Source of the DNA: Serripes groenlandicus
Taxonomy: Eukaryota > Mollusca > Bivalvia > Cardiida > Cardiidae
Direction of reading: 5' to 3'
DNA: 64,000 nucleotides
Assembly: GCA_031761405.1 (NCBI GenBank)
Contig: JASEVX010000011.1
Location: 29,924,629-29,988,628, forward strand
Positions 1 to 9,895 of this stretch are shown here, piece after piece; the first letter of the stretch is position 1; each line of letters begins with the position of its first letter. Below the pieces are notes generated by a model, which did not search any database, had not been told where the DNA came from, and saw only the letters and a list, made by a program, of their open reading frames with translations. Made by a program: the position numbers and the translations under genes.

Positions 1-718
1 GGCGGCCATGTTTTTCAACGGATCAAAAATATTTGAACAATCTTGGTAAAGGGTGCACCAAGGAACATTTGTGCCAAATTATTTTCAAATCGGTCCAGTA
101 CTTTTGGACAAGAAGATTTTTCAAAGTTTTAACAATGCACATATAAGGAAAACAGGCTCCGCCCCCTGGCGGCCATGTTTTTCAATGGATTGGAAATATT
201 TGAACAATCTTGGTAAAGAGTGTCCCAAGGAACATTTGTGCAAAATAATTTTAAAATCGGGCCAGTACTTTTGGACAAGAAGATTTTTAAAGTTTTAACA
301 ATGCACATATAAGGAAAATAAGCTCCGCCCCCTGGCGACCATGTTTTTCAACGGATCGGAAATATTTGAACAATCTTAGTAGAGGGTACCCCAAGGAACA
401 TTTGTGCAAAATAATTTTTAAATCGGGCCAGTACTTTTGGACAAGAAGATTTTTTAAGATTTGGCAATTTTCCACTTTTCTGATGCTGCAGCAACCAAAG
501 TTCTACTTGGAATTAATTTCTTTGAACAACTTTGAAAGAGGATTACCTAAGGACCATTCCTGTGAAGTTATTTTGAAATCTGTTCATTGGTTTAGTAGGA
601 GAAGTCATTTGTAGGAAATTGTTAACAGACGCCGACTACGACGACGCAGACGACGACGGACGCCGGACGGTGAGTGATCACAAAAGCTCACCTTGCACTT
701 CGTGCTTAGGTGAGCTAA
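1..718 (+). repeat. Pearl-like element, 3' part (tandem core about 167 bp, P2-type 3' end)
   Basis: A unit starting with GGCGGCCATGTTTTTCAA recurs at 1, 168 and 334, followed by a more divergent unit, a GACGACGGACGCCGGAC linker (about 627-668) and a 3' hairpin (AGCTCACCT..AGGTGAGCT) at about 688-716. The 5' end lies outside the window. The same 3' hairpin closes the P2 element near 33.6 kb although the cores differ. Open frames here are translations of the tandem unit. Pearl/Helentron assignment is inferred from layout. Confidence 0.7.
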
Positions 719-848
719 AAAGTTGAAAACATTGTGGCAAAAAGAGAAGTTTCTCATAATGATTATTTCCCTTACCTCTTACCATTATGTTTTCAAAAGA
801 GGTCTGCTGCAGAGGCATCAGAAATTGTCTATATGTGGGAAAGGGTAA
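718..848 (-). mobile_element. MITE fragment (ACATA subfamily), half element
   Basis: It begins abruptly after the pearl 3' end with AAGTTGAAAACATTGTGGCAA, continues with GTCTGCTGCAGAGGCATCAG and ends at a degraded GTGGGAAAGGGTAAA. The missing left half suggests that the upstream pearl element inserted into this MITE. Confidence 0.6.
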
Positions 849-1062
849 AGGCATTATCAGCAGTTTCCTAAGAGAGGCAATTTGTCTCTTTATGACGTCA
901 AGACCTGGAGATATATATACAGAGCTCTCCGGATATTTCACAACAGCAATTAGTGAATCATACAAAACTATCGATAATGCATGTGCATCATATCTGGAAA
1001 ATATCACTTCAGCCTACCAGTAAATTGCTATTTTCTATTCCCAAAAAACAATATAATTGTAA

Positions 1063-1595
1063 TTAACCACACATGCTGCAAATATGAAAACTTTGTAAAC
1101 ATCTTAACAAAAATATGGAAAAACTAGAAATATTACTGAAGGTGATGAATACCCCCAGCTGGTGCCTGACAATATACATAATTATGTATGAAAAATTCAA
1201 GGGGCCATAACTCATTTAAAAATAATTCCAGTGCAACACGCCGACAATATGCACAACTAGGCTTGGTATCAATCATTCTTGTGAAGTTATATTGAATTCT
1301 GACCAAGGATTGCTGAGAAATTATGTGTTCACAAGAAATGTCCACAGACCAACGGACCGACAAACCAACAAACTGACCGACCGACCGACAAGCGTGACTC
1401 CTATATAGCCCCCATATACTAATTGTATCTGGGGGTTTAACTATATAAATGAAAGTACAATTATTAAATAATGTTGACAAATATTTGTGGCAAAACTAAT
1501 TATGAGCAAATTTCACCTTTTGCAACAATGTTCTCAAAAGTCGTCTGCTGCAGATGTGTCAAAATGCATTTACATCTCGGTGCGGTTTTAACATT
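1063..1595 (-). mobile_element. Degraded MITE interrupted by a P4 pearl element
   Basis: Left part 1063-1121 (TTAACCACACATG, then AACAAAAATATGGAA) and right part about 1441-1595 (TATAAATGAAAGTACAATTA, then GTCGTCTGCTGCAGATG) join into the usual order of the older MITE subfamily once 1122-1440 is removed. The outer ends are eroded. Confidence 0.6.
1122..1440 (+). mobile_element. P4 pearl-like element, short form
   Basis: Starts AACTAGAAATATTACTGAAG with a 5' stem-loop, then ATACCCCCAG. It has one core unit, a GACCGACCGACCGAC linker (about 1376-1390) and a 3' hairpin CCCCCATATAC..GTATCTGGGGG. The 5' ATACCCCCAG and 3' CTGGGGGTTT are subterminal inverted repeats. A near-identical sister lies at 39263-39538. 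No target duplication is evident, as expected for Helitron-type insertion. Confidence 0.7.
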
Positions 1596-1606
1596 TCTTT
1601 CTGATT

Positions 1607-1847
1607 TTAACCATTTCCAACATATAGACGCTTTCTGATGCCTCTGCAGCTGAGAGGACTTTTGAAAACATTATGACAAAAGTAGAAAGTGCTCAAAACA
1701 AGCAATTTCTCCTTTTGCCACAATGTATTCAACTCTTTTCAGTAATTATATATATGTCTACATTTATAGAGGTTTTTTGTGTGTTTGCCTAAGTAACTTT
1801 CAAAGTCGTTTGCTGCCAATTTGTTGTAGGTAGAAATTTAGGGTTAA
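1607..1847 (+). mobile_element. MITE, complete, diverged
   Basis: TTAACCATTTCCAACATATAG at the left and GGGTTAA at the right, with AAAGTCGTTTGCTGCC in the right arm. Its last TTAA is also the first TTAA of the next copy. Confidence 0.8.
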
Positions 1848-2072
1848 CCCTTTCCATCATATAGACGCTTTCTGATGCCTCTGCAGCAGATGGCATTTTG
1901 AAAACATAGTGACAAAATAAGAAATTGCTCAAAACGAGCAATTTCTCCTTTTGCCACAATGTTTTCCACTTTTAATCATAGGTTATACATTCAATTATAG
2001 AGATTTTTCATTTTTGATAAAATATGTTCAATGTCGTCTGCTGTAGAATTGTTGTATGAGGGAAAGGGTTAA
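1844..2072 (+). mobile_element. MITE, complete (TCATA/ACATA intermediate)
   Basis: TTAACCCTTTCCATCATATA to TATGAGGGAAAGGGTTAA. The internal hairpin GAAATTGCTC-AAAAC-GAGCAATTTC is intact. It abuts the preceding copy through one shared TTAA. Confidence 0.9.
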
Positions 2073-2317
2073 ACATTTACCTACCGCCTGTTGAAGCTGT
2101 AGACTTTTTAACATTTATAACCATATGATATTTAACAGACGTGAAACATACTACTTTTAATAATGAATCTCAATAATTAATGAATTAAGTACATAATGTG
2201 TTAATACAGTTATTAGTTTTCATTGTACAATTTTTTTATGGAAAGTCTTCCTTTTTTTTTTACCTTTTTCTGACAAATTAAATGTATTGGCATAATGTGT
2301 ATTATGCTGTGTCAAAA

Positions 2318-2395
2318 CAAATTAACATTAATTATCCCACTCAATTCCTGCAATTACAAATTAACATTATTTATCCCACTCAATTCCTGCAATTT
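2318..2395. repeat. 39-bp tandem duplication
   Basis: Two adjacent copies of a unit containing TTATCCCACTCAATTCCTGC (2318-2356 and 2357-2395), differing at about two positions. Confidence 0.8.
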
Positions 2396-2397
2396 GT

Positions 2398-2593
2398 TAA
2401 TTGATTGTTTGGTGTTTAACGCCGCTTTTAACAATTGCTCAGTTATATCATGGTGTTTCCTGGGTAAATAACCATACAGTACTGGTAACTGGTCCATTTA
2501 TCCCGACACCAGCCAGTCAGTTGTAAAGCTTATAATTAGCCCCACAACCCTGAGCGCCAAGGAGGGCAACCTTTACAACCATTTTTAGAGCCT
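2398..2593 (-). mobile_element. SINE family S3, 5'-truncated, with target duplication
   Basis: Read on the minus strand it ends with the shared 3' domain (complement of GTTTAACGCCGCTTTTAAC) and a CAAT-type tail. The S3 body includes CCCGACACCAGCCAGTCAG. A 14-bp direct repeat TTCCTGCAATTTGT flanks it at 2384-2397 and 2594-2607. The tRNA head is missing. Confidence 0.85.
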
Positions 2594-2725
2594 TTCCTGC
2601 AATTTGTATCATCGTCTCTATAATCTTCAAACCTTTGTTGCACCTGTTATGAAGTAGACTTTGCTCAGAATTAAGAAATGAACATTCTTATTTTTTCTTG
2701 TCACTTGTTTCATAAAGGCAATTTA

Positions 2726-4289
2726 AACTAGAGATTGCTTTTTTGAAAAAGCGCTTGTCTCCCCATTTGTGTGGTCGTAGGGGAGGAAAAGAAATGATGG
2801 AGATGAATTTTTAAGTTTTGGAATGGTGATGAAGCAACAGTGACAATCCTCAGTTATTGAGCAGAAACCATTTTTCAGCTGAGGGTTACCATGACCTTGG
2901 TCTTTGACCTAGTGACCTCAAAATCAATAGGGGTCATTTGCTGCTGGTGACCAACCTGCACACCAAGTATGAAGTTCCTGGGCCCAAGCAATCTTCAGTT
3001 ATTGAGCGGAAACCATTTTTCAGCCAAAGGTCATCGCGACCTTGACCTTTGACCTACTGACATCAAAATCAATAGAGGTCATTTACAGGTAAGGACCAAG
3101 CTGCACACCAAGTATGAAGTTCCTGGGTATAAGCGTTCTTGAGTTATTGAGTAAAACACATTTTTCAGCTGAAGGTTACCGTGACCTTCGACATTTGACC
3201 TTGTGACCTCAAAATCAAACAAATTCAATAAAGGTCATTTACTGGTTAGGACCAACCTGCACACCAGGTATGAAGTTCCTCAACATAAGCATTCTTTAGT
3301 TATTGAGAGGAAACCATTTTTCAGCTGAAGGTTACCATGACCTTGACCTTTAAGCTAGTGACCTCAAAATCAATAGGGGTCATCTACTGGTGGTGACCAA
3401 CCTGCACACCAAGTATTAACTTCCATGGCCAAAGCATTCTACAGTTATTAAGCAAAAACAATGTTTCAGCTCATTGTCACTGTGACCTTTCAGCTCAAGG
3501 TCACTGTGACCTTGACTTTGACCTCAAAATTAATAGGGTCTTCTACTGGGATTGGCCAACCTGCATACCATGTATGGAGTTCCTCGAAGCGTTCTTCAGT
3601 TATTGAGCGGAAACCATTTTTTACCTCACAAGGTCACCATGACCTTTGACCTTCTGACATCAAAATCAATAGGAGTCATCTACTGGTCATGACCAACCTG
3701 CATACCAAGTATGAAGATCCTAAGCCCAAGCGTTCTTCAGTTATTGAGCGGAAACAAGTGTGACGGATGTGACCTTGACCACTGTGACCTTGACCTTTGA
3801 CCTAGTGACCTTAAAATTAATAGGGGTCATTTGCTGGTGGTGACCAACCTGCACATCAAGTATGAAGTTCCTTGGCCCAAGCAAAAACTATTTATCAGCT
3901 CATTGTCACTGTGACCTTTCAAGCTCATGGTCACTGTGACCTTGACTTTAGACGTACTGACCTCAAAATCAATAGGGGTCTTCTACTAGGCATGGCCAAC
4001 CTGCATACCAAGTATGGAGTTCCTCAGCCAAAGCGTTCTTCAGTTATTGAGCGGAAACCATTTTTTACCTCACAAGGTCACCATGACCTTGACCTTTGAC
4101 CTTCTGTTATCAAAATCAATAGGGGTCAGCTACTGGTCATGACCAACCTGCATACCAAGTATGAAGTTCCTACGCCCAAGCGTTCTTCAGTTATTGAGCG
4201 GAAACAAGTGTGACAGACGGAAGGACGGAAGGACGGACGGAACGGGCAAAAACAATATGTCACCCCCATGTAATGGGGAAGACATAATA
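2726..4289 (+). mobile_element. P1 pearl-like element, copy 1
   Basis: Starts AACTAGAGATTGC with a 7-bp 5' stem (GCTTTTT..AAAAAGC), then TGTCTCCCCAT. About nine core units of roughly 147 bp follow, each with runs such as TGACCTTGACCTTTGACC and AGTTATTGAGCGGAAACC. The linker is GGAAGGACGGAAGGACGGAC and the 3' hairpin is CCCCCAT-GTA-ATGGGG-AAGACATAAT. The 3' ATGGGG.AGACA is the inverted repeat of the 5' TGTCTCCCCAT. Unit order and sequence match copy 2 at 23366-24943 almost base for base. Confidence 0.85.
3498..3512. promoter_or_regulatory. Exact 15-bp nuclear-receptor-type palindrome in P1 core
   Basis: AGGTCACTGTGACCT fits AGGTCA-N3-TGACCT, the estrogen-response-element consensus. Further exact 15-mers of this form in P1 copy 1 are at 3631-3645 and 4075-4089. 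Function is not shown by sequence alone. Confidence 0.4.
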
Positions 4290-4546
4290 ACTTCACATGC
4301 AGCCGTCCCACAGTTTCTTTTAATCATGCCATTTTAAAACAAATCATTTGTGAAAATAGGGCCGTGACAGGGTTGCTGACAGGTTTGCGCAAGCATGCAT
4401 GTTTTGGTTGATCATTATCATTGAAATATCGCATTTCCCAACAACGCTGTTGCAATCAAATGTTTATACAGGGCTAATATCTTGGTATATGTCGTAGGAT
4501 TGATGTGATTGCGATGGGATATGAAAAATGTTGTTCAAAGTTGTGA

Positions 4547-4776
4547 TTAACCCTTTCCCTCATATCGACGCATTCTGACGCCTCTGCAGCAGACAGCTTT
4601 TTGAAAACATAGTGACAAAAGAAGGAATTGCTCAAAACGAGCAATTTCTCCTTTTGCAACAATGTTTTCCATTTTTAGTCAAAGGTTATCCATTCAATTA
4701 TAGAGATTTTCTATGTTTTGACAAAATATGTTCAAAGTCGCCTGCTGCAGAATTGTTGTATGAGAAAAAGGGTTAA
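4547..4776 (+). mobile_element. MITE, complete (TCATA)
   Basis: TTAACCCTTTCCCTCATATC to GAGAAAAAGGGTTAA, with a CTC/GAG-type internal hairpin (GAATTGCTC..GAGCAATTTC). Confidence 0.9.
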
Positions 4777-4952
4777 AGCAGGATCAGGGTAGAATACAGC
4801 TACTTTCATAAGCACTTTCTTATTTTGCTAAAATGATTTCATATGTCGTCTGCCTCATAATGCTGTCAGAATGCATCTACAATACAAGTGGAAAAGGTTA
4901 TGAGTCGGCTAATGCAGATTTGTTGTATGTAGGTAAGGCAGAGCTCTAGATG

Positions 4953-5185
4953 TTAACCCTTTCCCTCATACGACAATTCTGCAGCAGACGACTTTGAACT
5001 TATTTTGTCAAAACATAGAAAATCTCCATAGTTGAATGGATAACCTATGACAAAAAGTGGAAAAAATAATGACCAAAGGAGAAATTGCACGTTTTGTGCA
5101 ATTTCTTTTTTTGTCACTATGTTTTCAAAAAGCCGTCTGCTGCAGAGGCGTCAGAAAGCGTCTATATGGGTGGAAAAAGGGTTAG
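4953..5185 (-). mobile_element. MITE, complete (TCATA), CAC/GTG hairpin
   Basis: TTAACCCTTTCCCTCATACG at the left; the right end is slightly eroded (AAAAAGGGTTAG). The internal hairpin is GAAATTGCAC-GTTTT-GTGCAATTTC. Confidence 0.85.
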
Positions 5186-5274
5186 GAGGCGTTTTGCATG
5201 TTCTAAAATCCTTATTTGACCATATAACCCTATGTTGTGGGCACTCTTGTTTATGCAAAACATAGGGTTTGGTT

Positions 5275-5458
5275 TAATAATAAGCCAGTCGCGGCACAAC
5301 GATCATGGTGGAGTGCCCTTGGGCAAGGCACATTTTCTAGCCTAGTGCTGGTTTGTTTACCCAGGGATCATGAATAAGTGAACTGTCGCCGTGATATAAC
5401 TGAAATAATGTTGAAAGCGGCGTAAAACCCCAATAAATAAATAAATAAATAAATTAAG
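5275..5458 (+). mobile_element. SINE family S1, 5'-truncated, AATA tail
   Basis: Plus-strand S1 body (GAGTGCCCTTGGGCAAGGCA, then TTTACCCAGGGATCATGAAT), the shared 3' domain (GTTGAAAGCGGCGTAAAAC) and an AATA-repeat tail at about 5432-5455. The tRNA head is reduced to a few bases. Confidence 0.8.
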
Positions 5459-5520
5459 GGATACTAACCACCTGTTAGCCAGAAAAATGAGATTTGACAT
5501 ACGTTCATCTTTCTTCTATA

Positions 5521-5680
5521 AAGTCTGCTGCTGCAGATTTCTCCTTTTGCCACAATGTTTTACAACTCTATTCAAATATTATACTTCCATTTAAAGAGAT
5601 TTTTCATAGTTTTGCCCTTAATGTTTTCAAAGGTGTCAAATGCCGTCAAATACCAATTTGTTGTATGAAGGTAAGGGCCA
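5521..5680 (+). mobile_element. MITE fragment, right half
   Basis: TTTCTCCTTTTGCCACAATG through TTGTTGTATGAAGGTAAGGG. The left arm is reduced to a GTCTGCTGCTGCAGA stub. Confidence 0.6.
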
Positions 5681-5796
5681 TCATTATCTGTTCATCAATT
5701 ACATGTTCATCTTAGACCAGAAGAGATTAGACATATGTTCATCTTTCTTCAACTGGAGTCTATAACCTCCATAGTCTATCCTTCGACTATTCTTGC

Positions 5797-6037
5797 TAAA
5801 CACCTCTTTCCCTCACATAGACGCTAAATTCTGACGCCTCTGCAGCAGACAGCTTTTTGAAAACATAGTGACAATAGAAGAAACTGCTCAAAACGAGCAA
5901 TTTCTCCTTTTGCCGCAATGTTTTCCACTTTTAGTCATATGTTATCCATTCAATTATAGAGATTTTCTATTTTTTGACAAAATAATTATTGTTCGAAGTC
6001 GTCTGCTGCAGAATTGTCGTATGAGGGAAAGGGTTAA
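5797..6037 (+). mobile_element. MITE, nearly complete (TCATA)
   Basis: The left tip is eroded (CTAAACACCTCTTTCCCTCA) and the right tip is intact (ATGAGGGAAAGGGTTAA). The hairpin is CTC/GAG. Its final TTAA doubles as the start of an older fragment (6034-6145). Confidence 0.8.
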
Positions 6038-6145
6038 ACCCTTACCCACATACAACATTATATTTAGACAAAACTATGGGATTAATCTCTATAAATGAAA
6101 GTGAATTAAGTTATTGAAAAGAGTGGTAAAACAATTTTGCTAAGA
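6034..6145 (-). mobile_element. MITE fragment (ACATA), left arm
   Basis: TTAAACCCTTACCCACATAC then ATCTCTATAAATGAAAGTGA. No right end is found; the following 6150-6192 has a GGTGACACAATA tail like the 3' ends near 9.2 and 14.4 kb. Confidence 0.5.
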
Positions 6146-6198
6146 AAAAAATGCTCGTATAGTGTTTCCCTCACAGCAGGTGACACAATAAAACGTAA

Positions 6199-6438
6199 TT
6201 AACCCTTTCCCTCATACGACAATTCTGCAGCAGACGACTTTGAACATATTTTGTCAAAAAATGAAAAATCTCTATAATTGAATGGATGACTAAAAGTGGA
6301 AAACCTTGTGTCAAAAGGAGAAATTGCTCGTTTTGAGCAATTGCTCGTTTTGAGCAATTTCTTCTTTTGTCACAATATTTTCAAAAAGCCGTCTGCTCCA
6401 GAGGCATCAGAAAGCGTCTATATGAGGGAAAGGGGTAA
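6199..6438 (-). mobile_element. MITE, complete (TCATA), internal hairpin doubled
   Basis: TTAACCCTTTCCCTCATACG to GAGGGAAAGGGGTAA. The internal hairpin occurs twice in a row: a 17-bp block TTGCTCGTTTTGAGCAA-type is repeated at about 6325-6360. Confidence 0.85.
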
Positions 6439-6442
6439 CAGT

Positions 6443-6513
6443 GCAATGTTTGCAAAAAAAGTTGTCTGCTGCAGATGCATCAAAATGCAGATGTAAGTAT
6501 GTGGGAAAGGGCT
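6443..6513 (-). mobile_element. MITE fragment, right end
   Basis: AAGTTGTCTGCTGCAGATGC, then TATGTGGGAAAGGGCTTA. Confidence 0.5.
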
Positions 6514-6576
6514 TATCTGCACATCAAATGAATACTCCAGCAGGAAATTAGGGAAACTGATTCTATTGATAGGTGT

Positions 6577-6780
6577 TTAACCCTTTCCCACAAACAACAG
6601 TTCTGCAGCAGACAACTTTGAAAACAGAGTGACAAAAACTGGAAAAATCTCCATAAAAGATAGCTTAATTGTTACGGTAAATCGTTAAAGTTGAAAACAT
6701 TGCGGCCAAAGGAGAAATTGCTCATCATGCTTTCTGCTGCTATTGCGTCAAAATGTGTCTGCAGGTGGAAAAGGGTGAAT
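6577..6780 (-). mobile_element. MITE (ACATA), internal deletion
   Basis: TTAACCCTTTCCCACAAACA at the left and a degraded GGTGGAAAAGGGTGAA at the right. The 3' arm of the hairpin and most of the right arm before TTTCTGCTGC are missing. Confidence 0.7.
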
Positions 6781-6960
6781 AATGCTTTCAACAGTATATC
6801 AGTTTCATCACTGCATTTCCTCATTAGAAATTCCAACTCAGAACGTTCTTCTAGTTCAATATGACTGGCATGATGTTTTATTAGTGATAACCTCCAGCAA
6901 ACCTGACGGAATGCCAAAATGGGAAGACATTAGCACAATTTTCTAAAGTCCACTCACAAT

Positions 6961-7505
6961 TGATTGATTGATTGTTTGGTGTTTTACGCCGCTTTCAACA
7001 ATTTTTCAGTTATATCAAGGCGTTTCCAGGGCAAGTTACCAGTACTACTGGTCCATTTATCCTGACACCAGCCAGTGTCAGTCGTAATCCTAACCCTGCA
7101 ACCCTTAGCACCATTGAAGGGCAGCAATTACTACCATTTTTAGTCTTTGATATGTTTGTTTGTTTGGAGTTTAACGCCGCTTTCAACAGCTTTGGTCATA
7201 TCACGGTGGTCAGTGCACCTACCCATGTTTTCCTGGCTTTCCCACACCAGTACTTACACAACATTCTTTTGAAGCCAATGACTACTTTCTCACATAGATC
7301 AGAGGTGAGAGGCAATGGAAAACATCGCCCGAAAGAATGTCGCCGCAACCGGGTATCGAACCCGTGACCTCCAGATCACAAGTCAGATACGCTACCAATT
7401 GAGCTACCCGGCCGGGTCGTCTTTGATATGACCCGGCCAGTGATCAAACCTGTGAGCTCCCGCACCCAAGGTGGATGCTCTATCACTACACCACCGAGGC
7501 GGTCC
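6961..7505 (-). mobile_element. SINE family S3, near full length, split by an S2 SINE
   Basis: S3 3' domain and body occupy 6961-7154 and the tRNA-like head 7431-7505. On the minus strand the head reads GGTGGTGTAGTGATAGAGCA for box A and ACAGGTTTGATCACTG for box B. TTGGGTG in the anticodon-loop position suggests a tRNA-Pro ancestor (inference). Confidence 0.8.
7155..7418 (-). mobile_element. SINE family S2, full length, nested, 12-bp target duplication
   Basis: Exact direct repeat GTCTTTGATATG at 7143-7154 and 7419-7430. The minus-strand head has box A GGTAGCTCAATTGGTAGCG and box B GGGTTCGATACCC; CTTGTGA in the anticodon loop suggests a tRNA-Thr ancestor (inference). It ends in CAAACAAACAAA next to the target duplication. 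The 131-codon open frame across it is not a gene. Confidence 0.9.
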
Positions 7506-7569
7506 ACTCACAAGATAGACCAAAATAAAACACCACCGAGGCGGTCCACTCACGATAGACCAAAATTAA
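7490..7569. repeat. About 40-bp tandem duplication at SINE 5' end
   Basis: ACACCACCGAGGCGGTCCAC plus following bases occurs twice in a row, with a 2-base difference in length. It covers the end of the S3 head and its flank. Confidence 0.75.
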
Positions 7570-7599
7570 ACAGAACGAATGATAGATCTTTTTCTATGT

Positions 7600-7768
7600 T
7601 GTTTGAACAGAAATTGCTCTTAATAAGCACACTAATAACACAATGTTTTGAACTGTAATTATTATTGTAGTATCATTAATTTTATAGAGATTGTTTTTTT
7701 CTTTTTTGTCGAGATTTTTCTAAAGTAATTGTTCGATAAAGATTTGTTGTATGTTGTAAAGGGTTGAA
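7600..7768 (+). mobile_element. MITE fragment, degraded right half
   Basis: GAAATTGCTCTTAATAAGCA hairpin remnant, TTTATAGAGATT, and an end GATTTGTTGTATGTTGTAAA followed by GGGTT. Confidence 0.5.
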
Positions 7769-7769
7769 A

Positions 7770-8215
7770 GTTGTGCCTGTGTAATAAAAGTCGCATAGAG
7801 CAGTATAAGGGTTACCAATGTACCACATGTAATATATGTCTTATCATATATTGTACCTGAAAGCTGTCATGTTCTATAGGTTCACAGAAAATTCCTTAAG
7901 ATTTGGGTGCAAGGTCAAATGTCAGATAATATATTATATTAATTTCTATTCCCTTTGAGCTGGGTACAAAATCGAATGTCAGAAACTATCATATTTTGAG
8001 GCAGATAACTAACAATTCAATTAATGCTCATAACTTAGTTATCAAGAGCTTCCATGGAGAGAAGCTCTGACTGAACCACGGTTCAATTTGTATTCATTAT
8101 TTTCATTTAAAAGTGACTTGTGACCTATGTCTTTTTCATTGATTTCAAATTTAAATATTTACCTAAAAAGAATTTATACTATTATGACAAGGCATGAAAA
8201 TCATTAAATAATGAA
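7770..8215. other. AT-rich stretch, nothing recognised
   Basis: No coding signal, inverted repeat or copy of a family seen elsewhere in the window. Confidence 0.5.
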
Positions 8216-8472
8216 ATAAACCTTTCCCCACATACAGCAAATCTGCAGCAGACCACTTTGACAAGATATTGGCATTTTTTTTAAATTTAAATTGTTTATA
8301 TGGAATTGTAATTATTTAAAATAGAGATAAAAACATTTTGCCAAAAAGAAGACATTGCTCATTATGAACAATTTCTCCTTTGTCACAATGGTTTCTAATG
8401 CAGTCTGCTGCAGTCTGCTGCAGTCTGCTGCAGTCTATGTAAAAAATATATCTGAAAGTGGGAAAGACTTAA
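8216..8472 (-). mobile_element. MITE (ACATA), degraded, with a 10-bp triplication
   Basis: AAACCTTTCCCCACATACAG to GTGGGAAAGACTTAA. In the right arm CAGTCTGCTG is repeated three times (about 8401-8435). Its terminal TTAA is shared with the next copy. Confidence 0.75.
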
Positions 8473-8697
8473 CCCTTTCCCTCATATAGACGCTTTCTGA
8501 CGCCTCTACAGCAGACGGCTTTTTGAAAATATGTGACAAAGGAAGAAATTGCTCAAAACGAGCAATTTCTCCTTTTGACACAATGTTTTCCACTTTTAGT
8601 CATAGGTTATCCATTCAATTATGGAGATTTTCCATATTTTGACAAACTATATTCAAAGTCGTCTGCTGCAGAATTGTCATATGAGGGAAAGGGTTAA
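8469..8697 (+). mobile_element. MITE, complete (TCATA)
   Basis: TTAACCCTTTCCCTCATATA to TATGAGGGAAAGGGTTAA with a CTC/GAG hairpin. It starts on the TTAA of the previous MITE. Confidence 0.95.
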
Positions 8698-8864
8698 TAA
8701 AAGCTCATAGCATAAACTCCCAGAAACCTCAAAACATTCTCAGTGAAATTTTAACCTATGAATCATCTAGGTGCACAAGTGGCAGTGGAACGAACAGTGT
8801 ACCACTACTAATTACAAATGACATGTGGGCTTTATTTTTTCATCTGCAACACTTATAATATATC

Positions 8865-9058
8865 TTTACCCTTTTCCTCACATGCATACACATTATGATG
8901 CATAATCTTGCAGGAGATGACTTTTTAGAACATAATAATGTGGCAAATTAGGACAACTCCATTAAATAATAATACTTTATTACAGATATTTTATTTTAGA
9001 TTTGTTCAAAACCTTCTGCTGCAGATTTTTTTAAGCAATAAATAAGGAAAGGATCCAA
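8865..9058 (+). mobile_element. MITE remnant
   Basis: TTTACCCTTTTCCTCACATG, a diverged middle, then TTCTGCTGCAG and a right tip reduced to AAGGAAAGGATCC. Confidence 0.45.
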
Positions 9059-9086
9059 TATATCTGGTATATGAGTTTGAACAAAC

Positions 9087-9235
9087 AACTAGAATGGAGT
9101 GCTCCGCGGAGCACGTGTGTCACCTGCACCTGCTCATTGAAAGTGTGACGAAAAAGTGTGACAAACAGACAGACGACGGACAAAAAAAAAAGTAATCCCT
9201 AAGTGCCTACCATGCTACGCAGGGTGACACAAAAA
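9087..9235 (+). mobile_element. P6 minimal pearl-like element without tandem core
   Basis: AACTAGA is followed by a perfect 16-bp palindrome GTGCTCCGCGGAGCAC (9099-9114), GTGTCACCTGC, a short middle, CAGACAGACGACGGAC and GCAGGGTGACACAAAAA. The 5' TGTGTCACC.TGC is the inverted repeat of the 3' GCAGGGTGACACA. It has every terminal part of the pearl layout in about 149 bp. Confidence 0.65.
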
Positions 9236-9243
9236 GGGATTCA

Positions 9244-9428
9244 TTAACCCTTTCCCTCATATAGACGCTTTCTGACGCCTCTGCAGCAGACGGCTTTTTG
9301 AAAACATAGTGACAAAAGAAGAAATTGAACAAAACGTGCAATTTCTCAATTATGGAGATTTCCTATGTTTTGACAAAATACATTCAAAGTCGTCTGCTGC
9401 AGAATTGTCGTATGAGGGAAAGGGTTAA
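9244..9428 (+). mobile_element. MITE (TCATA) with about 46-bp internal deletion
   Basis: Both ends are perfect; the sequence jumps from GTGCAATTTCTC straight to AATTATGGAGATT. One hairpin arm has a GAACAAAACGTGC mismatch. Confidence 0.9.
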
Positions 9429-9605
9429 TGGAGTTGATTAATGTTTAATAACCTGTTTCCTGGAACAAATAATTCTTTAAATGCCTTCAGTTTGCAGGAG
9501 ATGACTATTGACACAATTAGGAAAAGAAGAATTTAATTGCTCAACCACGCAATTCATCAATCTACACATATATGTCACATTGGTTTAATCATATAATTGC
9601 ATGAC

Positions 9606-9736
9606 TTAACCCTTTCCACCATGTAGACGCGTTTTGACGCATTTGCAGCAGACGACTTTCTAAAATATTGTGGCTAAAGAAGAAATTGCTCAAAATGAGC
9701 AAATTCTGCAGATTTGTTGTATAAGGGAAAGGGTTT
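9606..9736 (+). mobile_element. MITE (ACATA) with large internal deletion
   Basis: TTAACCCTTTCCACCATGTA to TATAAGGGAAAGGGTTT. The hairpin GAAATTGCTC..GAGCAAATTC joins directly to the right tip GCAGATTTGTTG. Confidence 0.85.
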
Positions 9737-9895
9737 CATTTACAGAAATTTTAAGTTAATCATATAGCTGCAAGACTTGCCATAGTGACAGTGGAATGCA
9801 GTGCAACATGCAATCTGCAATACCAATTTCAAACAATAGGCTTAAAAGCTGCAAAACATTAGCAGGGCAAAGTCAATAGTTTGCAATGGACATCT

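Noticed and set aside
3872..4099. Open frames in P1 cores that look like a protein family (for example 24573-24761, 29705-29941)
   Set aside because: The core unit length happens to leave a frame open over one or two units; no starts, stops or domains are conserved.
2726..4289. CRISPR-like array of repeats and spacers
   Set aside because: Units are contiguous and about 147 bp long, with no short repeats separated by unique spacers, and the DNA is eukaryotic in character.
6972..7367. 131-codon open frame
   Set aside because: Lies across two nested SINEs.
7341..7418. Functional tRNA gene (Thr-like) on the minus strand
   Set aside because: The anticodon stem is mispaired, and the sequence is the head of a SINE bounded by a target duplication.
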